Shown one piece after another: positions 1-6,514 of a stretch of 10,063 nt of DNA. The DNA is from an uncultured Collinsella sp. (GTDB lineage: Bacteria; Actinomycetota; Coriobacteriia; Coriobacteriales; Coriobacteriaceae). Each line of letters starts with the position of its first letter. Within the stretch, counting starts at the first letter, position 1. The DNA lies in the NCBI GenBank assembly GCA_900550735.1, contig URTD01000060.1, forward strand, positions 1 through 10,063, written 5' to 3'. The notes under the pieces were generated by a model, which worked only from the letters and a program-made list of their open reading frames with translations, searched no databases and was not told the origin of the DNA. Position numbers and translations under genes: made by a program.

Positions 1-1
1 C

Positions 2-217
2 ATTACCGACCGCGCCGGCATCGCCCACTGCACCCAAGCACAGGCCGTCGAGCTTATGGCTTGCGTCGAAGGCGCCCGCGCCGCCCACCACGCCTATAGC
101 GTGGACGTGCTCGTGCCCAACCGTCGCGAAACGCTCGAGGCCTTTCCCGAGATTCCCTGCGATCGGGCAACCATTGATGACTATCTGCGCCTCACGCTGA
201 AAGGGGCTTCAAAATGA
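2..217 (+). CDS. ABC transporter ATP-binding protein, C-terminal end (5' partial)
   Basis: An open frame enters from the left edge and stops at TGA 215-217, giving 71 residues starting ITDRAGIAHC and ending LTLKGASK. The tail DRATIDDYLRLTLKG (about residues 54-68 of the visible part) is the kind of C-terminal ending seen in ATPases of ABC-2 type exporters, where the last lines read like 'P-T-hydrophobic-E/D-D'. No Walker or signature motif is visible because these lie upstream of the window. The stop overlaps the start of the next gene (ATGA, 214-217), and that gene is an ABC-2 permease, which is the main support for the call. The substrate cannot be read. The assignment rests on context plus a weak C-terminal resemblance. 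Confidence 0.7.
   Translation: MTDRAGIAHCTQAQAVELMACVEGARAAHHAYSVDVLVPNRRETLEAFPEIPCDRATIDDYLRLTLKGASK
200..206 (+). promoter_or_regulatory. Ribosome binding site for the ABC permease
   Basis: AAAGGGG lies 7 nt before ATG 214, inside the last codons of the ATPase gene. It favours ATG 214 over the in-frame ATG at 229 as the start. Confidence 0.6.
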
Positions 218-912
218 AACGCGCCTTTATGTCCGAGCTCGCCATCGTTCGCACGCTCACCCCGAGCATCGCGGGCGTCGGCCTGTTCATCTTCGTCGTG
301 CTAACCCTTGCCAACGCGTCGGATGGCGATTCCGGCATGAGCGCCGGCGCCTGCGCGGTCAGCGCCATGTCGCCCATCATGGTCATGAGCTCGCTGGCCG
401 GCTTCGACAATCAAAACGGATGGGAGCGTTATCGGGCAACGCTGCCTCTCACGCACAAAGACATAATTTGCGCACGCTACCTGTGCATCGTTGTCTTCTC
501 GGCCATCATGGCCTGCGCCGCCGTGCTTTTGAACATCATCGCCCTTCCGTTCTTCAACAGCGCGGGCGTGGCCTCGACAGGACAAACCATCTTTGAGATC
601 GCAATTGCCTCGGCAGCATCGATGCTCATCTCCCTCATGATGGTGTTCTTGGCACAGCCGCTGTTCTTCCGATTTGGACACATGGAGGCACTACGCCTAT
701 CCGTTGGCCTGTTTGCCCTACTCGGATGCCTTACCATGGCAGCGCTGAGCTCCTCTAACCCCATCAGCAACTGGCTTATGTCGATTGCCGGGGCGAATCC
801 CGATCCTGCCGTCCTTGGCTGTCTGTGTGCAGGAATTGCCGTACTGGCGCTCGCACTATGCGCAATCAGCTGCGCCGTCAGCACCAAGGTTTATCGAGTA
901 CGCGATCTGTAG
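214..912 (+). CDS. ABC-2 type transporter permease subunit
   Basis: A 232-residue integral membrane protein that should form the pore of an ABC exporter with the ATPase encoded just upstream. Six hydrophobic stretches are visible at about residues 17-34, 46-62, 87-112, 126-148, 162-179 and 198-222, matching the six-helix plan of ABC-2 permeases. Between helices 2 and 3 there is the family-style segment GFDNQNGWERYRATLPLTHK (63-82) followed by ICARYL; the pattern of E/N-x-W, a TLP turn and an A-R-Y-L entry into helix 3 is typical of the ABC-2 permease group found with YtrA/GntR-type operons (ABC2_membrane_5-like). The start is ATG 214, with AAAGGGG 7 nt upstream; it overlaps the ATPase stop by 4 nt, so the two are translationally coupled. 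It ends with a basic RVRDL tail. The cargo is unknown; such pairs often export peptides, lipids or antimicrobials, but nothing here decides among these. Confidence 0.8.
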   Translation: MKRAFMSELAIVRTLTPSIAGVGLFIFVVLTLANASDGDSGMSAGACAVSAMSPIMVMSSLAGFDNQNGWERYRATLPLTHKDIICARYLCIVVFSAIMACAAVLLNIIALPFFNSAGVASTGQTIFEIAIASAASMLISLMMVFLAQPLFFRFGHMEALRLSVGLFALLGCLTMAALSSSNPISNWLMSIAGANPDPAVLGCLCAGIAVLALALCAISCAVSTKVYRVRDL

Positions 913-997
913 CCACACGAGTCTCAATCCGCGAAGGACGCGATCGCCCATCCGTAAATCCGTGACAAAGGGCATGTCCCCGGCGCGCGCTACCGTG

Positions 998-2302
998 CTA
1001 CTTGCGCAGCGGCTTGGGCAGTGGAATGCCGGCGGCGATAACGGCGGCGATGATCATGCAGACGATACCCTTGAGTGGGAAGCACATGAGCAGCAGGCCC
1101 ACGACCATGACCGGCTGGCGCATGACGGCGCCCATCGTCGATGCCGTGCAGACGGCAACGCAAAAGACCGGATCTGCGCCGGTGAGGATAGCAAGGCCAT
1201 AGCCCAGGCTTACGCCCGAGAAGATAACCGGGAAGAAGTGACCGCCGCGCCAGCCCAAGTTGATAAGAGCGGGGGTCAGCATGGCCTTGACCAGACCGGT
1301 CAAAATAAGCACGCCGGCGGGGATGGTCAGATAGGTTTCCATGAGCACGTCGGCCTGGGTCTCACCGGCAAACATGGTGTAGGGCAGGACCGTGCCGCAG
1401 ATGGCGAGCGCCAGACCGGCCAGCATGGCTTTGACGACAGGACGCCCCCCTATTGCATGGGACAGTGCCTCGCTTGCATGCTCAGAGACAAAGTACAGCC
1501 AGCCGCAGACGGTGCCGATCAACGACAGAGGGACGAGCCAGGTAAGCTCTAGGTTGCCCACCTCGGCGGACTCGAACCTGGGCATGCCCATGCCGCCGCC
1601 CACAAGCTGTCCAAGCAGCAGGTAGGTGCCCAGACCGCCGGCAATCGCAATACCGTAGACCACCGTCTTTTGCGCCTTGGGCAGCTTGATGGTGATCTCG
1701 CCGGACGCGGACTCATCGTCGGTGTCTTCACCCTGGCCGTCGGTGCTACCGGTAAGCGGCGCCACAAAGCCAAAGACGGGCGCGGTAAAGAGCGCCGTCA
1801 GGGCAGCCTGGGTGCCCAGCAACGTGAGCTCCCTAAACTCGGCGCCAAAGCGACGCATGCGGTCGCCGACCCAGCTGCACAGACCGGCGATAACGCCGGT
1901 CAGGCCGGCCTCCGGTCCAATGCTTCCGCCAAACAGCAGCGGCAGCAATGCCGCGAGCGAAAGCTTGCCCAGGTTGTCGTACGGGTAGCGCCCGTCTTGC
2001 TTAACCTTAGCCATCACCTGGTTGAGGTCATCGGTCTTGGTGCCTGTCATCTTTTCGTACAGACCGATTAACAGGCCGCCCAGCAGGCAGACAAAAAACG
2101 GGTACGGCAGAAAGCCAAACGGGCCGCTGGCAAGCTCGGGCGAAGCGACGCCCAGCGCGTGCGGAATCTCGGTCCATAGATAGTCGATACCGTGCTCCAT
2201 CGCAAAAAAGAACAGCCAGACTGCGGCACCCGCGAGTGCACCGGTCACGGCAACGCTGACCAAAAACAGCGCTCGGTTCGTGGGTTTGGCAAGGTTATCC
2301 AT
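998..2302 (-). CDS. ClC-family chloride channel / H+-coupled anion antiporter
   Basis: A 434-residue polytopic membrane protein. Two ClC signatures are clear: GGSIGPEAGLTG (residues 125-136), equivalent to the GREGP pore segment with the gating glutamate at E131, and GGHFFP (353-358), equivalent to the GGxFxP pore segment. The first conserved pore motif (GSGIP) is not recognisable; the corresponding stretch near 87-100 reads GTKTDDLNQVM, so the protein belongs to a divergent ClC branch. An unusually acidic, Ser/Asp/Glu-rich loop lies at 186-202 between membrane helices. No C-terminal CBS domains are present and the protein ends right after the last helix with a basic PLPKPLRK tail. Start ATG 2302 has GGGAGGAC close upstream (2306-2313). 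It lies downstream of the LOG and potassium-channel genes on the same strand, 125 nt from the LOG stop. It would move Cl- or a related anion across the cytoplasmic membrane; channel versus exchanger cannot be decided. Confidence 0.9.
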   Translation of the reverse strand: MDNLAKPTNRALFLVSVAVTGALAGAAVWLFFFAMEHGIDYLWTEIPHALGVASPELASGPFGFLPYPFFVCLLGGLLIGLYEKMTGTKTDDLNQVMAKVKQDGRYPYDNLGKLSLAALLPLLFGGSIGPEAGLTGVIAGLCSWVGDRMRRFGAEFRELTLLGTQAALTALFTAPVFGFVAPLTGSTDGQGEDTDDESASGEITIKLPKAQKTVVYGIAIAGGLGTYLLLGQLVGGGMGMPRFESAEVGNLELTWLVPLSLIGTVCGWLYFVSEHASEALSHAIGGRPVVKAMLAGLALAICGTVLPYTMFAGETQADVLMETYLTIPAGVLILTGLVKAMLTPALINLGWRGGHFFPVIFSGVSLGYGLAILTGADPVFCVAVCTASTMGAVMRQPVMVVGLLLMCFPLKGIVCMIIAAVIAAGIPLPKPLRK

Positions 2303-2305
2303 CGG

Positions 2306-2313
2306 GTCCTCCC
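2306..2313 (-). promoter_or_regulatory. Ribosome binding site of the ClC gene
   Basis: On the minus strand GGGAGGAC precedes ATG 2302 with a short spacer (CCG), a near-perfect Shine-Dalgarno sequence that fixes the start. Confidence 0.6.
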
Positions 2314-2341
2314 GCGGTCAAAGTCGACATAGATACGTTTT

Positions 2342-2373
2342 ATTGTAGAGCGAGCGTTGCCCGAACGAGCCAA
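2342..2373 (-). promoter_or_regulatory. Possible weak promoter for the ClC gene
   Basis: In the 125-nt gap between the LOG and ClC genes the minus strand reads TACAAT (2342-2347), a good -10 element about 40 nt before the ClC start. The only -35-like hexamer nearby is TTGGCT (2368-2373), with a poor 20-nt spacer. ClC may therefore have its own promoter, or it may be co-transcribed with LOG. Confidence 0.25.
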
Positions 2374-2427
2374 CCACCTGCGCCGCAAACGGCACCATTG
2401 GGAGCCATAGTGGGGCAGGCTCAAGAC

Positions 2428-2961
2428 TTATCCGTTGATAATCGAGGCAATCTCGCGCAAATCGTCGGCAAAGTAGATGCCGTGCTGGCACCTCGGGCTC
2501 GAAAGCCCCTTATCAATCATGTGCCCGAGCAACGCCTTGAGGTCGTTGTAGTAACCGTCCAGGTTATACAGGATGCACGGAGAGCTCAGGTGCCCCAACG
2601 ACACCGCGGACATAACCTCGGCAATCTCCTCGAGCGTGCCCGTGCCGCCCGGAAATGCGATGAACGCATCACCGAGCTCGATCATCTTGGCTTTGCGCTC
2701 GGCCATGTCGCTCGTCACGATAAGGTCGTCGATTCCGTCGTGTTGAAACTCTGCCTCGATAAAAAAGCTCGGCTCCACACCCGTCACATGTCCGCCTGCC
2801 TCGAGTACGCTATCGGCGAGCGCGCCCATCAGTCCCGATTTGGACCCGCCGTATACGAGCGCGTGTCCGTTGGCGCCAATCCAATTGCCCAGCTCCTGCA
2901 CCGCGGGCAGAAACGCCGGGTCGTTGCCGACGCTCGCGCCCAGGTACACCGTGATGTTCAT
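2428..2961 (-). CDS. LOG-family (TIGR00730-type) Rossmann-fold protein, probable nucleoside 5'-monophosphate phosphoribohydrolase
   Basis: A 177-residue cytosolic protein of the usual LOG length (about 180). Numbering from ATG 2961, it shows the YGGSKSGLMG nucleotide-binding segment (37-46), a MAERKAKM stretch (86-93) that supplies the conserved Arg/Lys pair, and the hallmark PGGTGTLEE (104-112). Known LOG enzymes cleave the N-glycosidic bond of nucleoside 5'-monophosphates to base and ribose 5-phosphate; in plants and some bacteria this releases cytokinins, while older annotations say 'lysine decarboxylase'. The true substrate here is unknown. An upstream TTG at 2967 gives two more residues, but GAGGGGG (2969-2975) sits 7 nt before ATG 2961 and almost touches the TTG, so ATG 2961 is preferred. 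The gene starts 36 nt after the potassium-channel stop on the same strand, suggesting an operon. Confidence 0.9.
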   Translation of the reverse strand: MNITVYLGASVGNDPAFLPAVQELGNWIGANGHALVYGGSKSGLMGALADSVLEAGGHVTGVEPSFFIEAEFQHDGIDDLIVTSDMAERKAKMIELGDAFIAFPGGTGTLEEIAEVMSAVSLGHLSSPCILYNLDGYYNDLKALLGHMIDKGLSSPRCQHGIYFADDLREIASIING

Positions 2962-2968
2962 ATGCAAT

Positions 2969-2975
2969 CCCCCTC
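2969..2975 (-). promoter_or_regulatory. Ribosome binding site that decides the LOG start
   Basis: Minus-strand GAGGGGG with a 7-nt spacer to ATG 2961. It is only 1 nt from the alternative TTG 2967, which argues against that longer start. Confidence 0.6.
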
Positions 2976-2997
2976 GTCGTGACGCGCGGCACCCGTT

Positions 2998-3423
2998 CTA
3001 TCGTTGCCGGCGACGGTATTCGCGCACGCGGCGCGACAAATCGGCGAGCTCATCGCGGTCGAGTTCTTCCAAATGCTCAAGATCGTCCATAAAGCGCGCC
3101 ATGGTGTCCTTTTGGCGCAGCTTGATAAGCGTATTGCAGTAGTTCACCGCCACGCCCGTAAGCATGGCGATATAGAAGATACTGATGACGCTTAGGATAA
3201 CGGTAATGCCGCGGGCAACCGGCGTTTCAGCGGGGATATCGCCAAAGCCAATCGTCGAGACCGTCTCAAAGCTAAACCAGAGACCATCGCCAAACGTGAG
3301 GGTCGTGGGCTCGGACAGCCAGACAGCCGTCGAGCAAAGCAGATAGAAAATAAGAAACAGGCCCGTAATGCGTGCAAAGCCAGCCTGTCGCAGCACATCG
3401 GCAAGCGTCCTGAGCTTTTTCAT
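2998..3423 (-). CDS. Two-TM potassium channel family protein (ion_trans_2 type)
   Basis: A 141-residue protein with the pore plan TM1 - pore helix - filter - TM2. TM1 is about residues 19-36, the pore helix about 45-57, the selectivity filter TIGFGD at 57-62 (variant of TVGYGD, Phe in place of Tyr), and TM2 about 72-96. The C-terminal 45 residues (98-141) are cytosolic, highly charged and likely helical (acidic DDLEHLEELDRDELADL then basic RRVREYRRRQR), which may form a tetramerising bundle as in KcsA-like channels. No RCK/TrkA-N or voltage-sensor domain is present. Start: ATG 3423 with GAAGGGG 5 nt upstream; the frame is open to a TTG at 3486 but that codon has no ribosome binding site and the extra 21 residues look non-coding. 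It is the first gene of a probable operon with the LOG gene, and divergent from the hybrid kinase gene across a repeat-bearing gap. Confidence 0.88.
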   Translation of the reverse strand: MKKLRTLADVLRQAGFARITGLFLIFYLLCSTAVWLSEPTTLTFGDGLWFSFETVSTIGFGDIPAETPVARGITVILSVISIFYIAMLTGVAVNYCNTLIKLRQKDTMARFMDDLEHLEELDRDELADLSRRVREYRRRQR

Positions 3424-3428
3424 CGCGA

Positions 3429-3435
3429 CCCCTTC
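3429..3435 (-). promoter_or_regulatory. Ribosome binding site that decides the channel start
   Basis: Minus-strand GAAGGGG with a 5-nt spacer to ATG 3423. It supports the 141-residue product over a 162-residue one starting from TTG 3486. Confidence 0.6.
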
Positions 3436-3491
3436 CACGGACAACCAATCACGTTCGCTCGGTATTGTCCCACGCCTCCCCAGCAAACGGA

Positions 3492-3576
3492 ACTAGTCAT
3501 TGGGGACGTTCTTAAATGACCAGTCAAACAAGAACGTCCCCAATGACTAGTCGTTTAAGAACGTCCCCGATGACTG
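3492..3576. repeat. Three-unit intergenic repeat with a perfect 22-bp inverted repeat (REP/MITE-like)
   Basis: The bases 3492-3513 and 3530-3551 are exact reverse complements (22 bp, 16-nt loop), each starting or ending with ACTAGT and containing GGGGACGTTCTT / AAGAACGTCCCC. A third unit, 3546-3576, is in direct orientation to the second and overlaps it by ACTAGT; over 30 nt it differs from the reverse complement of the first unit (3492-3524) at three positions. Each unit is bounded by AGTCA/TGACT-type ends. The array lies between the divergent channel and kinase genes and has no coding potential. Known analogues are REP elements mobilised by RAYT transposases and small non-autonomous hairpin elements, but no transposase is in the window. 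The rest of the 3424-3667 gap shows a bulged hairpin (CAGCTGCC 3600-3607 with GGCAGGCTG 3613-3621) and no convincing promoter. Confidence 0.85.
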
Positions 3577-3656
3577 CCGGGCGGGAGCGTTTAGCGGTAC
3601 AGCTGCCGACTGGGCAGGCTGAGCTGGTATCCTTATGCGGTATTGTCTCGATTCGT

Positions 3657-3661
3657 TAGGA
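3657..3661 (+). promoter_or_regulatory. Ribosome binding site that decides the first kinase start
   Basis: TAGGA with a 6-nt spacer precedes GTG 3668. The alternative ATG 3635 has no purine-rich sequence at the right distance. Confidence 0.4.
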
Positions 3662-3667
3662 TTGCAT

Positions 3668-6466
3668 GTGAGAGCTGCCACTGTCCTTCGTTCAGTTATA
3701 TGTCGCGCCCTGGCCATTGTGCTTGCCGCGCTTGCCGCACTGAGTTCCATCGCGCCTGTCCAGGCTTTTGCCGATGACTCTAGTCAGCCAGTCAAGACGG
3801 TCCGCGTCGGCTGGCTCGTCAACAACGAGGGCTTCCAGAACGGCACCCCCGGCGAGCGTCTCTCGGGATGGGGTTACGAGTACCTCCAGACCCTGTCGTA
3901 CTACACGCCCGGCTGGCGGTACGAATACGTCTCCGGCACCTTCACCGAGCTTATGGACATGCTCGAGGCAGGCGAGATCGACCTCATGCCCAACATCTCC
4001 TACTCCGAGGAACGCGCCCAAAAGCTGCTCTTTTCCTCGAACCCCGAGGGCACCGAGCGCTACTACATCTACGCCAGGCCCGACCGTGACGACCTGGCCA
4101 AGGGTGGCCCTCAAGCACTCCAGGGTCTCACCATCGGTTACAACTCCGACGTCATGCAAACCATCGTCGGCCAGCAGTGGCTCGCCAACGAGGGAATCGC
4201 CTGCACATACAGGGAGTATGACGGAGGCTCCGTTCTCTTTGACGCGCTCGCAAACGGCGAGGTCGACGCCATCATCATGAACGACACCATTTCGTCGCCC
4301 GAGGCGTCGCCCATGTTCTACGTCGGTTCGAGCGACTACTACTTTGCCGTTCCCAAAAGCCGGCCCGACCTGATGGACAACATCAACTCCGCAATGGCGG
4401 CAATCAACCGCGTCAACCCCCGCTATAACGACGAAGTAAAATCTCGCTACTCGACCCAAAACAGCGGCTCATCATCGCTCAACGGCCCCGAACGTTCCTG
4501 GCTCAAAGCAAATGACAACACCATCACGCTCGGCTACATTACGGGCAAACTCCCCTACTGCAACGAGGACGAAGACGGCGAAATGGAAGGCTCGCTCGCA
4601 TCGCTTGCGACGACGCTACACGATAAATTTGGCATTACGGTCAAAACCGTCGCCTTTGATAGCTACAAGATGATGTCAAAGGCCCTGTCAAAGGAAAGCA
4701 TAGACGTTGCGCTGCCGGTATACCGAGATTACTGGTTTGCCGAGCAAACAGGCGTTGTGCAGTCGATATCGTTGGGGACCATATCCCTCACCGCCATCCA
4801 CAGCGGAAGCAACCTGAACAAAGATCTTCAGAACATCGCCTGTACCAAATCATCGTTTATCAACCGAAACGTACTTGAAAGTCTGTTCCCCACAGCGACC
4901 GTGACCGAATACCGATCCGACGATGAAGCGTTCGACGCCCTCAGGAGGGGAACGGCGCGCTGCGTCGTCGCTCCCAGTTCACGCGTAAAAACCCTCGGCG
5001 ATCGTTATGATCTCGAGGACTGCGAGACGGTCGAGCTCCCTGACACCTGCGAGCTCTCGTGCTGGATTTCGCGCGGAAAGCCCGAGCTGCTGGGAATCAT
5101 CAACAAGGGCATCATCAATGCCGGAGAATCGCTCTCCGCAAGCAATTACTCCTCTACGTCGTACACGGCCCAGGAATCCAACACGCTTCAATTCCTTTAT
5201 CGCAACCGCACCGCCGTTGCCTCCACCCTCATCGGTATGTTGTCGGTCAGCATCGTCCTGCTCATCTGGGCGCTCGTGCGCGCTCGAACCGAGCGCGAAA
5301 AAGCCGACGCCGCCAACGCCGCTAAGACGGCATTCCTCACGCGCATGAGCCACGACATCCGTACGCCGCTCAACGGCATCCTGGGCCTTATCGATATCGA
5401 GGAATTGAAGGAAGGCGATATCCAGGTCGCCCGCGAAAGCCGCGCCAAGGCGCGCGTTGCCGCCAATCACCTGCTCTCGCTGATCAACGACATCCTCGAG
5501 ATGGGCAAAATCGAAGACCGCAAGCTAACACTGGAACATGCGCCTTTTAACCTCAAAGAGCTCTGTGACAATACGCTAGTGCTGTGCAAGCTCCGCGCAT
5601 CCGATAACGGCATCACCATGCTGGACAATAGTCTGCCATACACCACGGGGCCATACATGGTCGGCAGTCCCACCCATATCCGACAGATCATGATCAACCT
5701 GTTAGACAACAGCATTAAGTACAACAAGCACGGCGGCTCCGTCACCTTTAGCTCAAAGACCAAGCCACTCGATAACGGGCGCGCGCTCTTTTGCTTTAGC
5801 GTTTCGGATACCGGCATTGGCATGACTTCCAAGTTTTTAAAGCATATCTATGAGCCGTTTGCCCAAGAAGGTAACGATGCGCGTAGCAAGTTCCAAGGAA
5901 CCGGCATGGGCATGCCAATCGTCAAGTCGCTTATTGAACTGATGGGCGGCACCATCGAAGTCACCAGCGAGCTCCATGCGGGCACCTCGTTCTACGTGGA
6001 GATTCCGCTCGATATCGACAAGAACCCCCAGGCGCGGGCGAATACGGTCGAGGGGGCGCTCGACTGCTCGCTCGCCGACATGAACGTACTGCTCGCCGAA
6101 GACAACGAATTGAATGCCGAGATTGCCCAGGCGCTGCTAGAATCCGAGGGCGTCGTGGTCACCCGCGCCGCCAACGGCAACGAAGTCGTCGATCTGTACC
6201 TATCGCATCCCGCCGGCAGCTTCGATGCGATCCTGATGGACATTATGATGCCGGACATGGACGGTTACGAGGCAACCCGCGCGATTCGCCTGAGCGAGAA
6301 GGTCGATGCAGCCGATATCCCCATCATCGCGCTCACCGCCAATGCCTTTGCCGAGGACGCCAAGGCGGCACACGACGCCGGCATGAACGCCCATCTATCC
6401 AAACCGCTCGACTTTAACAAGCTCAAAAACATACTCGCCCGCATCAAGAAAAACGGATCCGTTTAG
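3668..6466 (+). CDS. BvgS/EvgS-like hybrid sensor histidine kinase with two tandem solute-binding-protein sensor domains and a receiver
   Basis: A 932-residue transmembrane kinase (numbered from GTG 3668). Order: signal peptide with basic n-region and core ALAIVLAALAALSSIAP (14-30), cleavage near VQAFA-DD; first family-3 solute-binding (Venus-flytrap) domain about 42-255, with the typical EAGEIDLMPNISYSEERA (100-117); second, more divergent one about 284-490; TM about 514-539; HisKA with phospho-acceptor H562 in SHDIRTPLNGI; HATPase with N-box INLLDNSIKYN (676-686), DTGIG (714-718) and GTGMGM (744-749); receiver with acidic pocket E811/D812, phospho-acceptor D858 in LMDIMMPDMDG, T890 and K912. 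No PAS, HAMP or HPt domain is visible. Ligand binding outside the cell should control autophosphorylation and transfer to the receiver; an HPt partner must be supplied in trans. The start is uncertain: ATG 3635 adds 11 residues but has no ribosome binding site, GTG 3668 has TAGGA 6 nt upstream. The ligand is unknown, though family-3 domains favour amino acids or similar small polar molecules. Confidence 0.92.
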   Translation: MRAATVLRSVICRALAIVLAALAALSSIAPVQAFADDSSQPVKTVRVGWLVNNEGFQNGTPGERLSGWGYEYLQTLSYYTPGWRYEYVSGTFTELMDMLEAGEIDLMPNISYSEERAQKLLFSSNPEGTERYYIYARPDRDDLAKGGPQALQGLTIGYNSDVMQTIVGQQWLANEGIACTYREYDGGSVLFDALANGEVDAIIMNDTISSPEASPMFYVGSSDYYFAVPKSRPDLMDNINSAMAAINRVNPRYNDEVKSRYSTQNSGSSSLNGPERSWLKANDNTITLGYITGKLPYCNEDEDGEMEGSLASLATTLHDKFGITVKTVAFDSYKMMSKALSKESIDVALPVYRDYWFAEQTGVVQSISLGTISLTAIHSGSNLNKDLQNIACTKSSFINRNVLESLFPTATVTEYRSDDEAFDALRRGTARCVVAPSSRVKTLGDRYDLEDCETVELPDTCELSCWISRGKPELLGIINKGIINAGESLSASNYSSTSYTAQESNTLQFLYRNRTAVASTLIGMLSVSIVLLIWALVRARTEREKADAANAAKTAFLTRMSHDIRTPLNGILGLIDIEELKEGDIQVARESRAKARVAANHLLSLINDILEMGKIEDRKLTLEHAPFNLKELCDNTLVLCKLRASDNGITMLDNSLPYTTGPYMVGSPTHIRQIMINLLDNSIKYNKHGGSVTFSSKTKPLDNGRALFCFSVSDTGIGMTSKFLKHIYEPFAQEGNDARSKFQGTGMGMPIVKSLIELMGGTIEVTSELHAGTSFYVEIPLDIDKNPQARANTVEGALDCSLADMNVLLAEDNELNAEIAQALLESEGVVVTRAANGNEVVDLYLSHPAGSFDAILMDIMMPDMDGYEATRAIRLSEKVDAADIPIIALTANAFAEDAKAAHDAGMNAHLSKPLDFNKLKNILARIKKNGSV
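6451..6464. other. 14-bp perfect palindrome AAACGGATCCGTTT
   Basis: A perfect dyad covering the last codons and the first base of the stop codon of the kinase gene. It sits 4 nt before a -10-like TATAGT (6468-6473), so it could be an operator for the next gene, or simply a coincidence of coding sequence. No clear -35 hexamer accompanies the -10. Confidence 0.3.
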
Positions 6467-6467
6467 C

Positions 6468-6473
6468 TATAGT
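6468..6473 (+). promoter_or_regulatory. Possible -10 element for the flavoprotein gene
   Basis: TATAGT lies 42 nt before ATG 6515 in the short gap after the kinase stop. No good -35 sequence is seen 16-19 nt upstream, so this is a weak prediction; read-through from the kinase gene is equally possible because no terminator separates the two. Confidence 0.25.
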
Positions 6474-6501
6474 TTGTGCTCAACCACCACGCACGACCAG
6501 A

Positions 6502-6507
6502 AAGGAA
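6502..6507 (+). promoter_or_regulatory. Ribosome binding site of the flavoprotein gene
   Basis: AAGGAA is placed about 8 nt before ATG 6515 and supports this start over the longer in-frame GTG 6476. Confidence 0.55.
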
Positions 6508-6514
6508 GCCAACG

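Noticed and set aside
913..997. Possible terminator between the convergent ABC permease and ClC genes
   Set aside because: Only short dyads (GCGATCGC at 938-945, GGG/CCC around 970-980) and no T-run on either strand; not enough to call a terminator.
785..1625. Plus-strand open frames opposite the ClC gene
   Set aside because: They are low-complexity, His/Arg/Asp-rich translations antisense to a clearly recognisable ClC protein, without a ribosome binding site or family motif.
3492..3576. CRISPR array
   Set aside because: Only three short units, one inverted and two overlapping at ACTAGT, with no uniform spacers and no cas genes.
3692..4459. Long minus-strand open frame (about 255 residues) under the first kinase
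   Set aside because: Val/Gly/Asp-rich mirror of the GC-rich coding strand; the plus-strand frame has signal peptide and binding-domain motifs.
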